A stretch of 64,000 nucleotides of DNA from Rhodobacter maris (lineage in GTDB: Bacteria; Pseudomonadota; Alphaproteobacteria; Rhodobacterales; Rhodobacteraceae). A model generated the notes under the pieces. The model searched no databases. It was given only the letters and a program-made list of their open reading frames with translations, and was not told the origin of the DNA. The DNA lies in NCBI RefSeq assembly GCF_900217815.1, contig NZ_OBMT01000003.1, positions 124,001 through 188,000 of the forward strand. The letters run 5' to 3'. Positions 56,644-64,000 of this stretch are shown piece after piece. Both the position numbers and the translations under genes were made by a program. Position 1 is the stretch's first letter, and each line of letters starts with the position of its first letter.

Positions 56644-57525
56644 TCAGGGCGCGGTTTCGGGGAGCGCGAGGCGGAGAAAGGCGCGGGCGGCTTCGGTCAG
56701 GTGCCGCTCGGGATGGAGCAGGAGCCGGAATTCGCGCGTGGCGGGCGGGGCGGTGAGGCGCAGGAGCCGCCCGTCGGCGAGGTCGGCGGCGACGGCGAGA
56801 TGCGAGATCAGCGTCGCCCCGCCGCCCGCGATCACTGCTGAACGCACCGCCTCGTTCGAGGGGAATTCGAGCCGCCCGCCCGGCTCCGGCACCCCCATAT
56901 CGGCCAGCGCCTCATCCATCCGCGCCCGCGTGCCCGAGCCTGCCTCGCGCATGATCCAGGGGCCCGCGGCAAGATCGGCGGGCGTTGGCGTGCGCTGTGC
57001 CCAAGGGTGGGTGGGGGCAACGACGAAAAAGAGTTCATCCGCGCCGAAGGGCCGGTCGATCAGCCCCTCCTGAACCGCGCCGCCCTCGATGAAGCCCAGA
57101 TCGGCGGAGAGCGCGGCGACTTCGCGACTGACGGTTTCGGAATTGGCGGTGAGCAGGTCCAGCGCGATCCCGGGATGGCGGGCGTGGAAGCGCACGACGA
57201 GCGGCGGCAGCCAATAAGTTGCGAGGGTCTGGCTGGCGGCGATCCGCAGCGAGCCGCGCGAAAGCCCCGCGAGATCATCCAGCACCCGCTCGGCGGCGGC
57301 GGCGCGGGCCAGCACCGCGCGCGCCTCAGGCAAGAAGAGCCGCCCGGCTTCGGTGAGCTTGATGCCGCGGCCGATGCGGTCAAAAAGCTTGGTGCCATGG
57401 CGCGCCTCAAGCGCCGAGATTGCCGCCGAGACGGCCGATTGCGTGAGATGCAAAGCCTCTGCCGCGCGCGTCACATGTTCGCGCTCGGCCACGGCAAGAA
57501 AGATGCGCAACTGCTCAAGGGTCAT
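56644..57525 (-). CDS. LysR-family regulator, YeiE/CysB-like
   Basis: A 293-residue LysR regulator. The helix-turn-helix is in VTRAAEALHLTQSAVSAAI, followed by an effector domain with ADLGFIEGGAVQEGL and WIMREAGSGTRARMDEAL. This effector pattern is the same as in CbbR/CysB-type members. It follows the YeiH-type exporter by 9 bases in the same direction, so the two form one transcript. In enterobacteria the analogous pair is yeiE-yeiH, with YeiE reported to respond to sulfite. Control of sulfur genes here is an inference. Confidence 0.88.
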   Translation of the reverse strand: MTLEQLRIFLAVAEREHVTRAAEALHLTQSAVSAAISALEARHGTKLFDRIGRGIKLTEAGRLFLPEARAVLARAAAAERVLDDLAGLSRGSLRIAASQTLATYWLPPLVVRFHARHPGIALDLLTANSETVSREVAALSADLGFIEGGAVQEGLIDRPFGADELFFVVAPTHPWAQRTPTPADLAAGPWIMREAGSGTRARMDEALADMGVPEPGGRLEFPSNEAVRSAVIAGGGATLISHLAVAADLADGRLLRLTAPPATREFRLLLHPERHLTEAARAFLRLALPETAP

Positions 57526-57534
57526 GCCTCAAGG

Positions 57535-58518
57535 CTAGAAGAGCCCGGCTCCGATGACCAGCACGAAGGTCAGCCCTGCGATGAAGATCGAGGCGATGAG
57601 GCCGAGCGCAAGCGGCCGCACGCCCTTGGCGCGGAGTTTGGCCACATCGGTTTGCAGCCCCATCGCCGCAAGGCCCATCGCGAGCAGCACCTGGGTGAGC
57701 GGCCCGGCGGCCTTGGTGACGGGGGCGGGCACCCAGCCGGTGGAGGCCAGCCCCACCATGGCGACAAACCCCAGAACGAACCACGGGAAGGGCGCACGCC
57801 CGGTCGAGCCGACATGGCGCGCCATGATCAGGATGAGCGGCGCAAGCAGGGCGACGCGGGTGAGCTTGGCGATGGTGGCGAAGGCGGTGGCTTCAGGGCC
57901 GCCCTGCGCGCCCGCGGCGACGACCTGAGCAACCTCATGGATCGAGGCGCCGGCCCAGAGCCCGTAATCATGCGCGCTCATGCCCGAACCCAGCATCGGG
58001 AACAGGACCATCGCCAGCGTGCCAAAAATGGTGACCGAGGCGATGGCATAGGCAACGTCTTCATCGCTCTCGCGGCCCACGGCATTGGCGGCCAGCACCG
58101 CCGAGGCGCCGCAGATCGAGGTGCCGGTGGCAATGAGCCGGGTCAGCCCCGCCTCGACGCCCAGCCAGCGCCCGGCGGCAAGCGTGAAGAAATAGGTGGA
58201 AAAGAGCGCAATCAGGATCGTGGCCAGCCCGATGCCGCCGACGGAAAGCACCTGCCCCAGCGTGAGTTGCAGACCAAGCACGACGATGCCCGCGCGCAAG
58301 AGCCTGCGCAGCGAGAAGGCGAGGCCGGGCACCGCGCCTGCGGGCAGCCCGTAGGTGTTGCGCACGACCACCCCGATCAGGATCGCGATGATCAGCGGGC
58401 TGAACATGCCCACGCCGGGCAGAAGCCGGAGCAGGAAGGCCGCCGCCACGATTGCCGCCACCAGCGAGACCCCGGGCCAGATCGAGATGCGCGGGGCAGG
58501 GCTGGCAAAAGCGGTCAT
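57535..58518 (-). CDS. yeiH: YeiH-family putative sulfate/sulfite exporter
   Basis: A 327-residue inner-membrane protein of PF03601 with about 9-10 hydrophobic helices. Family landmarks are LIIAILIGVVVRN, GIVVLGLQLTLGQV, SICGASAVLAANAV and WAGASIHEVAQVVAAG. These proteins are annotated as putative sulfate exporters, but the true substrate is unproven. Between the lip and shdr genes the likely cargo is sulfite, the product of sHdr, or sulfate formed from it. The ATG is preceded by AAGGAG. The gene heads a two-gene operon with the LysR regulator. Confidence 0.9.
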   Translation of the reverse strand: MTAFASPAPRISIWPGVSLVAAIVAAAFLLRLLPGVGMFSPLIIAILIGVVVRNTYGLPAGAVPGLAFSLRRLLRAGIVVLGLQLTLGQVLSVGGIGLATILIALFSTYFFTLAAGRWLGVEAGLTRLIATGTSICGASAVLAANAVGRESDEDVAYAIASVTIFGTLAMVLFPMLGSGMSAHDYGLWAGASIHEVAQVVAAGAQGGPEATAFATIAKLTRVALLAPLILIMARHVGSTGRAPFPWFVLGFVAMVGLASTGWVPAPVTKAAGPLTQVLLAMGLAAMGLQTDVAKLRAKGVRPLALGLIASIFIAGLTFVLVIGAGLF

Positions 58519-58703
58519 GGCGGCTCCTTGCTTGCGGTGGCTTGGCAGTGAGGTCTCTCACTTGAGGGCAGTCTGCTCCTGTGAGATCAATCATTCAAAC
58601 GAAATGAAATGAATGAAGCAATCGAAAATATAAAACGGTTATGCGGGCGTTGACTTGATCGCCGGCCGTGCTCTGATGGGATCGGCCGGACCGGGAGGGG
58701 GCG
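58519..58703. promoter_or_regulatory. Divergent region yeiH / amidotransferase-like gene
   Basis: About 185 bases, AT-rich from 58585 to 58640, against GC-rich surroundings. A weak -35 element TTGACT is at 58650 facing the plus-strand gene. An inverted repeat at 58591-58616 is listed separately. GGGAGGGGG serves as the downstream ribosome site. Confidence 0.5.
58591..58616. promoter_or_regulatory. Inverted repeat TCATTCA-N12-TGAATGA
   Basis: Perfect 7-bp arms containing ATTC and GAAT cores, with a 12-base AT-rich spacer. ArsR-type regulators of sulfur oxidation (SqrR, sHdrR, SoxR) use ATTC/GAAT repeats, but the spacing here is longer than the SqrR consensus. It could instead be a LysR operator. 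Confidence 0.5.
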
Positions 58704-59381
58704 ATGAAGACGATCTGGGTGATGCAGCACACCGAGGCAGAATATCTGGGGCTGATCGAGGACCATCTTGAGGGGCGCAATCTTCGGTTTCGCTATTTTC
58801 GACCTTTTGCGGCAGGGGGGATGGTACCCGAAGGGGCGGAGGCGGATGGGTTGATCCTTCTTGGCGCGGGGCCTTACGGGGTGGTTTCGGGGCATATCCT
58901 GCCCTCGCTCGGCCCGGAATTGCGGCTCACCCGCGCCTTTCTCGCGGCCGAAAAGCCCGTGCTCGGCTTTGGTCTCGGCGCGGTGATTCTGGCCGTAGCA
59001 GGGGGCGGAGGCGCCGAGGAGGCGCCATTGCGATTCGCCGTCGAGGCGGTGGAGATCGCCGGGCTCGGCCCCGCCGCGCCGCAGCATATGCCCTTGGTCT
59101 GTTACTTGCGCGACCGCCCCGTGCTCGGCCCGGAGATGGCGCCGGTGGCCACCGGGACGGGGGGGGAGATGCTCGGGTTCCGCCTCGGCACGTCGAGCCT
59201 CGGCCTGCTCGGTCACCCCGGCATGAAGCGCGGCATGGCCGAAGATCTGATCATAGAATTTGCCGAAACCCCGCCCGACACGGTGGCCGCGCTGGAGGCG
59301 CTGGGCCACGCGCAGCGCGCCATTGCCGAGAGCCTCGGCCCGCTCATGGTTTCGCTCATGCAGCGCACCGGCTGGATGTGA
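58704..59381 (+). CDS. Class I glutamine amidotransferase-like protein lacking catalytic residues
   Basis: A 225-residue protein with the class I amidotransferase fold: an opening MKTIWVMQHTEAEYLGLIE, then ADGLILLGAGPYGV as the oxyanion strand, and KPVLGFGLGAVILA as the nucleophile elbow. The elbow Cys is replaced by Gly90. The usual His-Pro-Glu is H171-P172-G173, so the Glu is lost as well. The protein cannot hydrolyse glutamine by the known mechanism. Its conserved place beside dsrE3C-shdr suggests a binding or scaffolding role. Length and codon use are normal, so it is not a decaying gene. Confidence 0.85.
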   Translation: MKTIWVMQHTEAEYLGLIEDHLEGRNLRFRYFRPFAAGGMVPEGAEADGLILLGAGPYGVVSGHILPSLGPELRLTRAFLAAEKPVLGFGLGAVILAVAGGGGAEEAPLRFAVEAVEIAGLGPAAPQHMPLVCYLRDRPVLGPEMAPVATGTGGEMLGFRLGTSSLGLLGHPGMKRGMAEDLIIEFAETPPDTVAALEALGHAQRAIAESLGPLMVSLMQRTGWM

Positions 59382-59412
59382 CCGCCGCGGCGCGGCGGAA
59401 AATTCTTTTGAC
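59382..59412 (+). terminator. Possible weak terminator after the amidotransferase-like gene
   Basis: CCGCCG-CGGCG-CGGCGG directly after the stop codon, followed by AAAATTCTTTT. The T run is interrupted, and a promoter overlaps it. Confidence 0.35.
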
Positions 59413-59436
59413 ATTCCAAAAATTAAATCTGACGAT
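59408..59436 (+). promoter_or_regulatory. Candidate sigma-70 promoter for dsrE3C-shdr
   Basis: A perfect -35 TTGACA at 59408-59413, a 17-base AT-rich spacer and a weak -10 GACGAT at 59431-59436. It lies about 77 bases before the dsrE3C start. Confidence 0.5.
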
Positions 59437-59512
59437 TTACGCATCCAAGCGGCGATGGGAGCGCCGCACGGAACCTTCGGGCAATGTGGTCACGGTCGTT
59501 TGGGAGGGCGCC

Positions 59513-59893
59513 TTGGCAAGCAAGCTAATCATTCTCATGGTCAATACCGATCCGCGCAACGGCGAGGAACTGGGAGCCCCGTTCTTTCAGGCCACAGTCG
59601 CCGCGGCGATGGATTACGAGGTGGATGTGGTCTGCACCGCCACCGCCGGGCGCTTGATGAAAAAGGGCGTGGCCGAAAGCCTTGTCGTCAAGGAAGGGTC
59701 ACCAAAAACGGTCTATGATTTCATCAAGGACGCGCATGAGGCGGGCGCCAAATTCTGGTGCTGCTCGCCCAATCTCGATCTCTTCGATATGACCAAGGAC
59801 GACCTGATCCCGGAGTGTTCCGGCATCGTCGGCGGCGCCAAGGTGATCGAGGATATCATGGAAGACGACGACGCCAAGGTGCTGACTTACTAA
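59513..59893 (+). CDS. dsrE3C: DsrE3C-type sulfurtransferase
   Basis: A 126-residue DsrE-family protein that shuttles persulfide sulfur in the cytoplasm. The start is a TTG at 59513 (MASKLIILMVNTDP) with GGGAGGG four bases upstream. The frame is open back to 59378, but that extension is AT-rich promoter DNA. From the TTG start the adjacent cysteines fall at positions 83 and 84 (WCCSPN), the positions I recall for Hyphomicrobium denitrificans DsrE3C. It would pass sulfur from a rhodanese/TusA relay towards the LbpA carrier. First gene of the shdr operon. Confidence 0.88.
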   Translation: MASKLIILMVNTDPRNGEELGAPFFQATVAAAMDYEVDVVCTATAGRLMKKGVAESLVVKEGSPKTVYDFIKDAHEAGAKFWCCSPNLDLFDMTKDDLIPECSGIVGGAKVIEDIMEDDDAKVLTY

Positions 59894-59943
59894 GAAAATT
59901 CTAGCCGAAACAGGTTCGCGCCAGCCCGGGGGAGGGGCCAGCC

Positions 59944-60696
59944 ATGACCGTGCATTCGAAACTGCCGCAACCTCCGGTTGCCGATCCGGTATCGGCAAAG
60001 CCGGTGGTGGAGTATGAGACGCTCGAAGCGATCTTTGACGATATCCGCGGCCATCCGCTTTACGATCACGAGATCCACGGTTGCCTCAACTGCGGCATCT
60101 GCACCGCGACCTGCCCCTCGGCGCAATATTACGACTACAGCCCCCGCGAGATCGTGCAACTGCTCTGGACCGAGAATCTCGAGGGCATCTATGACGCGAT
60201 GCACGAAAAGATCTGGGCCTGCGCGCAATGCTATACCTGCGCCGCGCGCTGCCCGTTTGAAAACTCGCCGGGCGGGCTTGTGATGATCCTGCGCGAGGTG
60301 GCGATCAAGCACGAACTGCCCTCGGTGAAAGAGGTGCTGCGCCCGTTCTCGCGCGTGCTTCTCAAGGTGGTTTCCACCGGCAACCAGTTGGCGCCGAACA
60401 TGATCACCCGCGAGGCCTTCCCCGATTGGGGGCCCAATGTCGCGAAGGTCGATGCGCCGCTCATGGTGCTGCGCAAGGCGATCCCGATGCCGACGATGCA
60501 CACGCTCGACACCGCCTGGGAGGTGAACCTGCGCACCTCGGTCGAGCTTTACACGATCTGGGAGGCGAGCGGCGTGCTCAAGCAGCTCGAACAGGTCGAT
60601 GAAAACCTCTTCGACGTGGTCTCCGACGTGATGGAGGAGAAGCGCGACGAATGGGAGGAATGGCTCGAGGAGCAGGAAGAGGATGACGACGACTGA
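59944..60696 (+). CDS. shdrC1: sHdrC1, iron-sulfur subunit of the sHdr complex
   Basis: A 250-residue HdrC-like protein. Two ferredoxin-type [4Fe-4S] motifs are clear: C47, C50, C53, C57 (CLNCGICTATCP) and C93, C96, C99, C103 (CAQCYTCAARCP). It carries electrons between sHdrA and sHdrB1. The last 25 residues are strongly acidic (WLEEQEEDDDD at the end), longer and more acidic than in methanogen HdrC. GGGGGAGGGG precedes the ATG. It is followed by shdrB1 after 46 bases. Confidence 0.95.
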   Translation: MTVHSKLPQPPVADPVSAKPVVEYETLEAIFDDIRGHPLYDHEIHGCLNCGICTATCPSAQYYDYSPREIVQLLWTENLEGIYDAMHEKIWACAQCYTCAARCPFENSPGGLVMILREVAIKHELPSVKEVLRPFSRVLLKVVSTGNQLAPNMITREAFPDWGPNVAKVDAPLMVLRKAIPMPTMHTLDTAWEVNLRTSVELYTIWEASGVLKQLEQVDENLFDVVSDVMEEKRDEWEEWLEEQEEDDDD

Positions 60697-60742
60697 CCGT
60701 CGCCGCCACCGATCACCGCGACTTTAGGGAGGAGTGCGGAAG

Positions 60743-62107
60743 ATGGCCGAGGACACCGAGGGAAAGGGCGCCTACAGGGGCTTTGGCGCGGATTGGGCGC
60801 CCACGCAGCTGAGCGAGACGGAAGCGCGGCGCGCGACCGGCTGGGTCGAGGCAAAGATCGACAAGCGCTTTCTTCTGACCGGCAAGGACCGCAAGGAGGA
60901 TGTGCGCGCGCTGATGTGGCAACTGGAGCGCGAGGGCGAGATTGTCGTGCACCGGGTGGGCGAGGCCCAGGCCCCAGAGATGGCCAAAACGCTCTACGGC
61001 TGGGACAAGAAGATCCCGACCACGAACCTTTGGCATCACAAATCCTGCGGCCAATGCGGCAATATTCCGGGCTATCCGTCCTCGGTGCTCTGGATCATGA
61101 ACGAGCTTGGGCTGACCTATCTCGACGAGACCGATCAGACCTCCTGCACTGCGTGGAACTACCACGGCTCGGGCATCGGCAATGTCGTCTCCCTTGCCGC
61201 CGTGTTTTTGCGCAACATGCATCAGGCCTATGTTTCGGCCAAGGCGCAGGGGCTGCCCGAGGGCACGTTCTACCCGCTCATCCATTGCGGCACGAGCTTT
61301 GGAAATTACAAGGAAATCAGAGGCTTCCTGCTGCATTCGGCAGAGCTTCGGGCAGAGGTGAAAGCGATCCTCGGCAAGCTCGGCCGGCTTGTCGATGGCA
61401 AGCTCCTGATCCCCGAAGAGATCGTGCATTATTCCGAATGGCTCCATGTGATGCGGCACCGCATCAAGGAACGCCAGCAGATCGACGTGTCCAACATCCG
61501 CACCACGGTGCATCCGGCCTGCCATGTCTACAAGATGGTGCCGGAGGACGTGATCTATGACGACACGGTCTTGAATGGCGACCGCGTGGCAGTGACGACG
61601 GGGCTGTTGCAGAGCCTCGGCACGCAGGTGATCGACTATTCGACCTGGTATGATTGCTGCGGCTTCGGCTTTCGCCACATCATCGGCGAGCGGGAATTCA
61701 CCCGCTCCTATGCCATCGACCGCAAGATCAAGGTGGCGGTCGAGGAGGCGCGTTCGGATGTGATGATCGGCCATGATACCGGCTGCATCACCACGCTCGA
61801 CAAGAACCAGTGGATCGGCAAGGCGGTGGACAAGGTCTATGCGCTTCCGGTGATGGCCGATTGCCAGTTTGCCGCCCTCACCATGGGCGCCCACCCCTAC
61901 AAGCTCGCGCAGCTTCACTGGCATGCAAGCCCGTTCGAGGGGCTTCTGGAGAAAATGGGGATCGACTGGGAAAAGGCGAAGGCCGAGTTCGAAACCTACC
62001 TTGGCGAGGTCAAGGAGGGCCGGATCGAAACGCTTTATGACCCGAAGCGCGCGATCACCTCCGGCCCCGGCCACGTCAAACCCCCGAAAAGCCTTCAAGG
62101 AGCGTGA
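60743..62107 (+). CDS. shdrB1: sHdrB1, catalytic-type CCG-domain subunit
   Basis: A 454-residue HdrB-like protein. The C-terminal CCG domain is complete (C260, C305-C306-G307, C348) and could bind a noncubane [4Fe-4S] cluster. The N-terminal copy is altered: C102 and C105 in KSCGQCG, C135 in TSCTAWNYHGSG where CCG is expected, and C182. So only one canonical site is present, as expected for the B1 type. With sHdrA and sHdrC1 it should oxidise sulfur bound to the lipoate carrier. The ATG at 60743 is 8 bases after GGGAGGAG; the in-frame GTG at 60734 overlaps that site. Confidence 0.94.
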   Translation: MAEDTEGKGAYRGFGADWAPTQLSETEARRATGWVEAKIDKRFLLTGKDRKEDVRALMWQLEREGEIVVHRVGEAQAPEMAKTLYGWDKKIPTTNLWHHKSCGQCGNIPGYPSSVLWIMNELGLTYLDETDQTSCTAWNYHGSGIGNVVSLAAVFLRNMHQAYVSAKAQGLPEGTFYPLIHCGTSFGNYKEIRGFLLHSAELRAEVKAILGKLGRLVDGKLLIPEEIVHYSEWLHVMRHRIKERQQIDVSNIRTTVHPACHVYKMVPEDVIYDDTVLNGDRVAVTTGLLQSLGTQVIDYSTWYDCCGFGFRHIIGEREFTRSYAIDRKIKVAVEEARSDVMIGHDTGCITTLDKNQWIGKAVDKVYALPVMADCQFAALTMGAHPYKLAQLHWHASPFEGLLEKMGIDWEKAKAEFETYLGEVKEGRIETLYDPKRAITSGPGHVKPPKSLQGA

Positions 62108-62110
62108 TGC

Positions 62111-63166
62111 ATGCGTGACAAACCCATCCTGATCGTGGGCGGTGGCCCGGCGGGGCTTTCAGCGGCCCATGCGGTCGTGGCCTCCGGGCGGCAGGCGGTG
62201 CTGGTGGACAAGGCCGACCGGCTTGGCGGGGCACCGATTTTGCAAGGCTATGCAAAGCTCGTGCCGAGCCACGAATGGGCGAAGGATGCGATTGGCGCAA
62301 TGGTGCGCCGGGTGGAGCAGAACAAATCTGTCACTGTTTACACCGGCGCGCAGGTGCAAAGCTTCACCGGCGATCCGGGCGCTTTCACGGCCACGCTGAA
62401 GGATGGCACCAGGATCGCCGCCGATGCCGCGATCCTCGCCACTGGCTTCACCCATTTTGACAGCCTCAACAAACCTGAATGGGGGTTTGGCACCTATCCC
62501 GACGTGGTGACGACGGTGCAGGTCGAGCAGATGATCTCTTCGGGCAAGGGCATCCGCTGCCCCTCCGATGGCCGGGTGCCGGAGCGGGTGGCGATCCTCC
62601 TGTGCGTCGGCTCGCGCGACCGCCAGATTGGCCGCGAATGGTGCTCGAAGATCTGCTGCACCGTTTCAGCAAACATGGCGATGGAAATTCGGGAGCTCTC
62701 GCCCCAGACCAATGTCTATATCTATTACATGGATATCCGCACCTTCGGCCTTTACGAGGGCGAGTTCTACTGGAAAAGCCAGGAGGAGGCGCGGGTCAAA
62801 TATATCAAGGCGCGCATCGCCGAGGTCACCTCGGACGGCAAGCGGCTGGTGGTGAAGGGCGAGGATACGCTCGTCAAACGGCCAATCACCATCCCCTTCG
62901 ACATGGTCGTCCATGCGATCGGCATGGACCCGAATGTCGACAACATGACGCTCGCCTCGGTCTTCGGCGTGAAGCTCTCGGGCTATGGCTATATCGAGAA
63001 GGCCGCCGCCTATGTCACCACGGGCCAGACCTCGCGGCCCGGGGTCTATGTGGCGGGGGCGGCCGCCGGGCCGGAAACGATTGACGATTCCATCGCACAG
63101 GGGCAGGCGGCCGCAATCGCGGCGCTCTCGCTTGCGGGTGTCGGCGTCGCCGAGGCGGCGGAGTGA
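62111..63166 (+). CDS. shdrA: sHdrA, flavoprotein subunit
   Basis: A 351-residue FAD protein, much shorter than methanogen HdrA, as in the sulfur-oxidising type. The N-terminal FAD motif is ILIVGGGPAGLSAAHAV, with the iron-sulfur region CVGSRDRQIGREWCSKICC in the middle and YVAGAAAGPETIDDSIAQGQ at the C-terminus. The complex yields sulfite and passes electrons to NAD+ or a quinone-linked acceptor. AAGGAG lies 8 bases before the ATG, 3 bases after shdrB1. Its stop overlaps the shdrH start (TGATG). Confidence 0.95.
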   Translation: MRDKPILIVGGGPAGLSAAHAVVASGRQAVLVDKADRLGGAPILQGYAKLVPSHEWAKDAIGAMVRRVEQNKSVTVYTGAQVQSFTGDPGAFTATLKDGTRIAADAAILATGFTHFDSLNKPEWGFGTYPDVVTTVQVEQMISSGKGIRCPSDGRVPERVAILLCVGSRDRQIGREWCSKICCTVSANMAMEIRELSPQTNVYIYYMDIRTFGLYEGEFYWKSQEEARVKYIKARIAEVTSDGKRLVVKGEDTLVKRPITIPFDMVVHAIGMDPNVDNMTLASVFGVKLSGYGYIEKAAAYVTTGQTSRPGVYVAGAAAGPETIDDSIAQGQAAAIAALSLAGVGVAEAAE

Positions 63167-64000
63167 TGCGCGGGCGCGCAACACCACCCGGGCCTGTGCT
63201 CGATCTTTCGGGCGACCGGTTGCGCCGGGCGATGGCAGATCTTGCCGCCTCGGCGGAGCCCACCGGCGGCGTGAACCGCTATCTGACGGCGCTGCATCTG
63301 AAATCTGCGCTGTTCAAAGAGGTTTTGGGGCAGGGCGCGACGGGGCTCAGCGAGACCGAGTTTTTGGACCTCGTCGCGTTCATGGCCCCGGTGCGCCGCC
63401 GCATCGGCCCGGTGATCGCGCGCCTCGGTGTTGAGGAGCTGGGCCGAAGGATCGAGGCGCTTTTGCACGGCGAAGGCGGGGTTGACGCGCGTCTGGCCCG
63501 CTTCATTGCGGCTTTCCCGAACGGCAAGGAAATGCGCTGGGTGCGCGACCTCGGCGCGGAGCTTTTGCACTTCACCCAGCCCTCGGTGCCGCTGATGGCG
63601 CGCTGGGTCTGGGATGCGCGGGTCTCCACCGGCGTGCTGCGCGAGATCTGGCATGCGGCGGATGTCGATATGGCAGAGATTTCCGTGCCCGACGACCTCG
63701 CCACCTTCACCACACTCTATGCCGAGTTGGAGGGTTTTCTGGAGGGCGAGGGGGTCTGGCGCGACCGGATCTGGATGGTCGATCTGCTGATGGCCCATAT
63801 CTACGCGGGTTATATCAACGACCGCGGCGGGCAATATCTGCGCTCTGATTTTACGCAGGATGTCGATCCGATGCTGCACACGCGGCGCATGCTCGGGCTT
63901 GATGCCGTTGATACCGAGACCGGCCGCACGAGGCTGCGCCTGATCGACGGCAGCGCGCATGAATTTGGGGGCGGACGTGCCGCCCGCCTGGACGTGACGA
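63166..64000 (+). CDS. shdrH: sHdrH, conserved protein of the sHdr cluster, cut by window edge
   Basis: The frame is open from the ATG at 63166 to the right edge, 278 residues so far. It overlaps the shdrA stop by one base. The visible part is mainly helical (LKSALFKEVLGQGATGLSETEFL, VRDLGAELLHFTQPSVPLMARWV, IWMVDLLMAHIYAGYINDRG) with no cysteine and no recognised catalytic motif. In shdr clusters a gene of unknown function named shdrH follows shdrA, so the assignment is mainly positional. Its role is not known to me. Confidence 0.75.
   Translation, partial: MRGRATPPGPVLDLSGDRLRRAMADLAASAEPTGGVNRYLTALHLKSALFKEVLGQGATGLSETEFLDLVAFMAPVRRRIGPVIARLGVEELGRRIEALLHGEGGVDARLARFIAAFPNGKEMRWVRDLGAELLHFTQPSVPLMARWVWDARVSTGVLREIWHAADVDMAEISVPDDLATFTTLYAELEGFLEGEGVWRDRIWMVDLLMAHIYAGYINDRGGQYLRSDFTQDVDPMLHTRRMLGLDAVDTETGRTRLRLIDGSAHEFGGGRAARLDVT

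Noticed and set aside
58704-59381. Active GMP-synthase-like glutamine amidotransferase
   Set aside because: The catalytic Cys and Glu are both replaced by Gly.

Overview
The window looks like the chromosome of a high-GC alphaproteobacterium of the Rhodobacterales, close to the Rhodobacter/Rhodovulum group. This rests on a fabA-fabB-fabI set divergent from an Irr-type Fur regulator, a cytochrome c' and cytochrome b561 pair, a form IA RuBisCO operon with cbbQ and cbbO, EF-P next to EpmA, and GC-rich intergenic hairpins. I see no tRNA, rRNA, CRISPR, prophage or insertion sequence. Genes are densely packed and often overlap by ATGA or TGATG.

Positions 1-32000 are mostly housekeeping and energy genes. 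In order they are: a sulfotransferase (cut by the left edge) and a divergent glycosyltransferase; a HIT protein; a small zinc-finger protein; DNA polymerase I; cytochrome bd oxidase cydABX behind an FNR-type box; GST; PPK2; a methyltransferase; cytochrome c' and b561; a MATE exporter; a sulfide:quinone-reductase-like flavoprotein with an ATTC-N8-GAAT operator; aspartate aminotransferase; SdhE; a MarR regulator; a serine hydrolase; EpmA and EF-P; Irr; fabA-fabB-fabI; a type II NADH dehydrogenase fused to a cyclic-nucleotide-binding domain; and a TctABC transporter.

Positions 31200-44900 hold carbohydrate genes. One set is an mtnA isomerase, a SorC regulator and an aldolase/dehydrogenase fusion. 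The other is a ribose-type ABC importer with a DUF2291 lipoprotein and a DeoR regulator, divergent from a FucI-like isomerase and a split transketolase, with a FucU/RbsD mutarotase nearby. No sugar kinase is visible, and the substrate is unknown.

Positions 44900-64000 form a lithoautotrophy region. RuBisCO (cbbLSQO with divergent cbbR) is followed by an HDAC-family hydrolase whose 3' end overlaps lipS1-lipT-lipS2-sLpl(AB), the sulfur-oxidiser lipoate assembly set. A LysR regulator and a YeiH-type exporter come next, then a glutamine-amidotransferase-like protein without its catalytic Cys and Glu, then dsrE3C and shdrC1-B1-A-H of the sulfur-oxidising heterodisulfide-reductase-like (sHdr) pathway. 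The window ends inside shdrH, so lbpA, shdrC2 and shdrB2 would lie beyond it. Together these genes suggest cytoplasmic oxidation of reduced sulfur to sulfite through a dedicated lipoate carrier, with the electrons supporting CO2 fixation. The most novel points are the HDAC-lipoate coupling, the amidotransferase pseudoenzyme and the embedded YeiH exporter.
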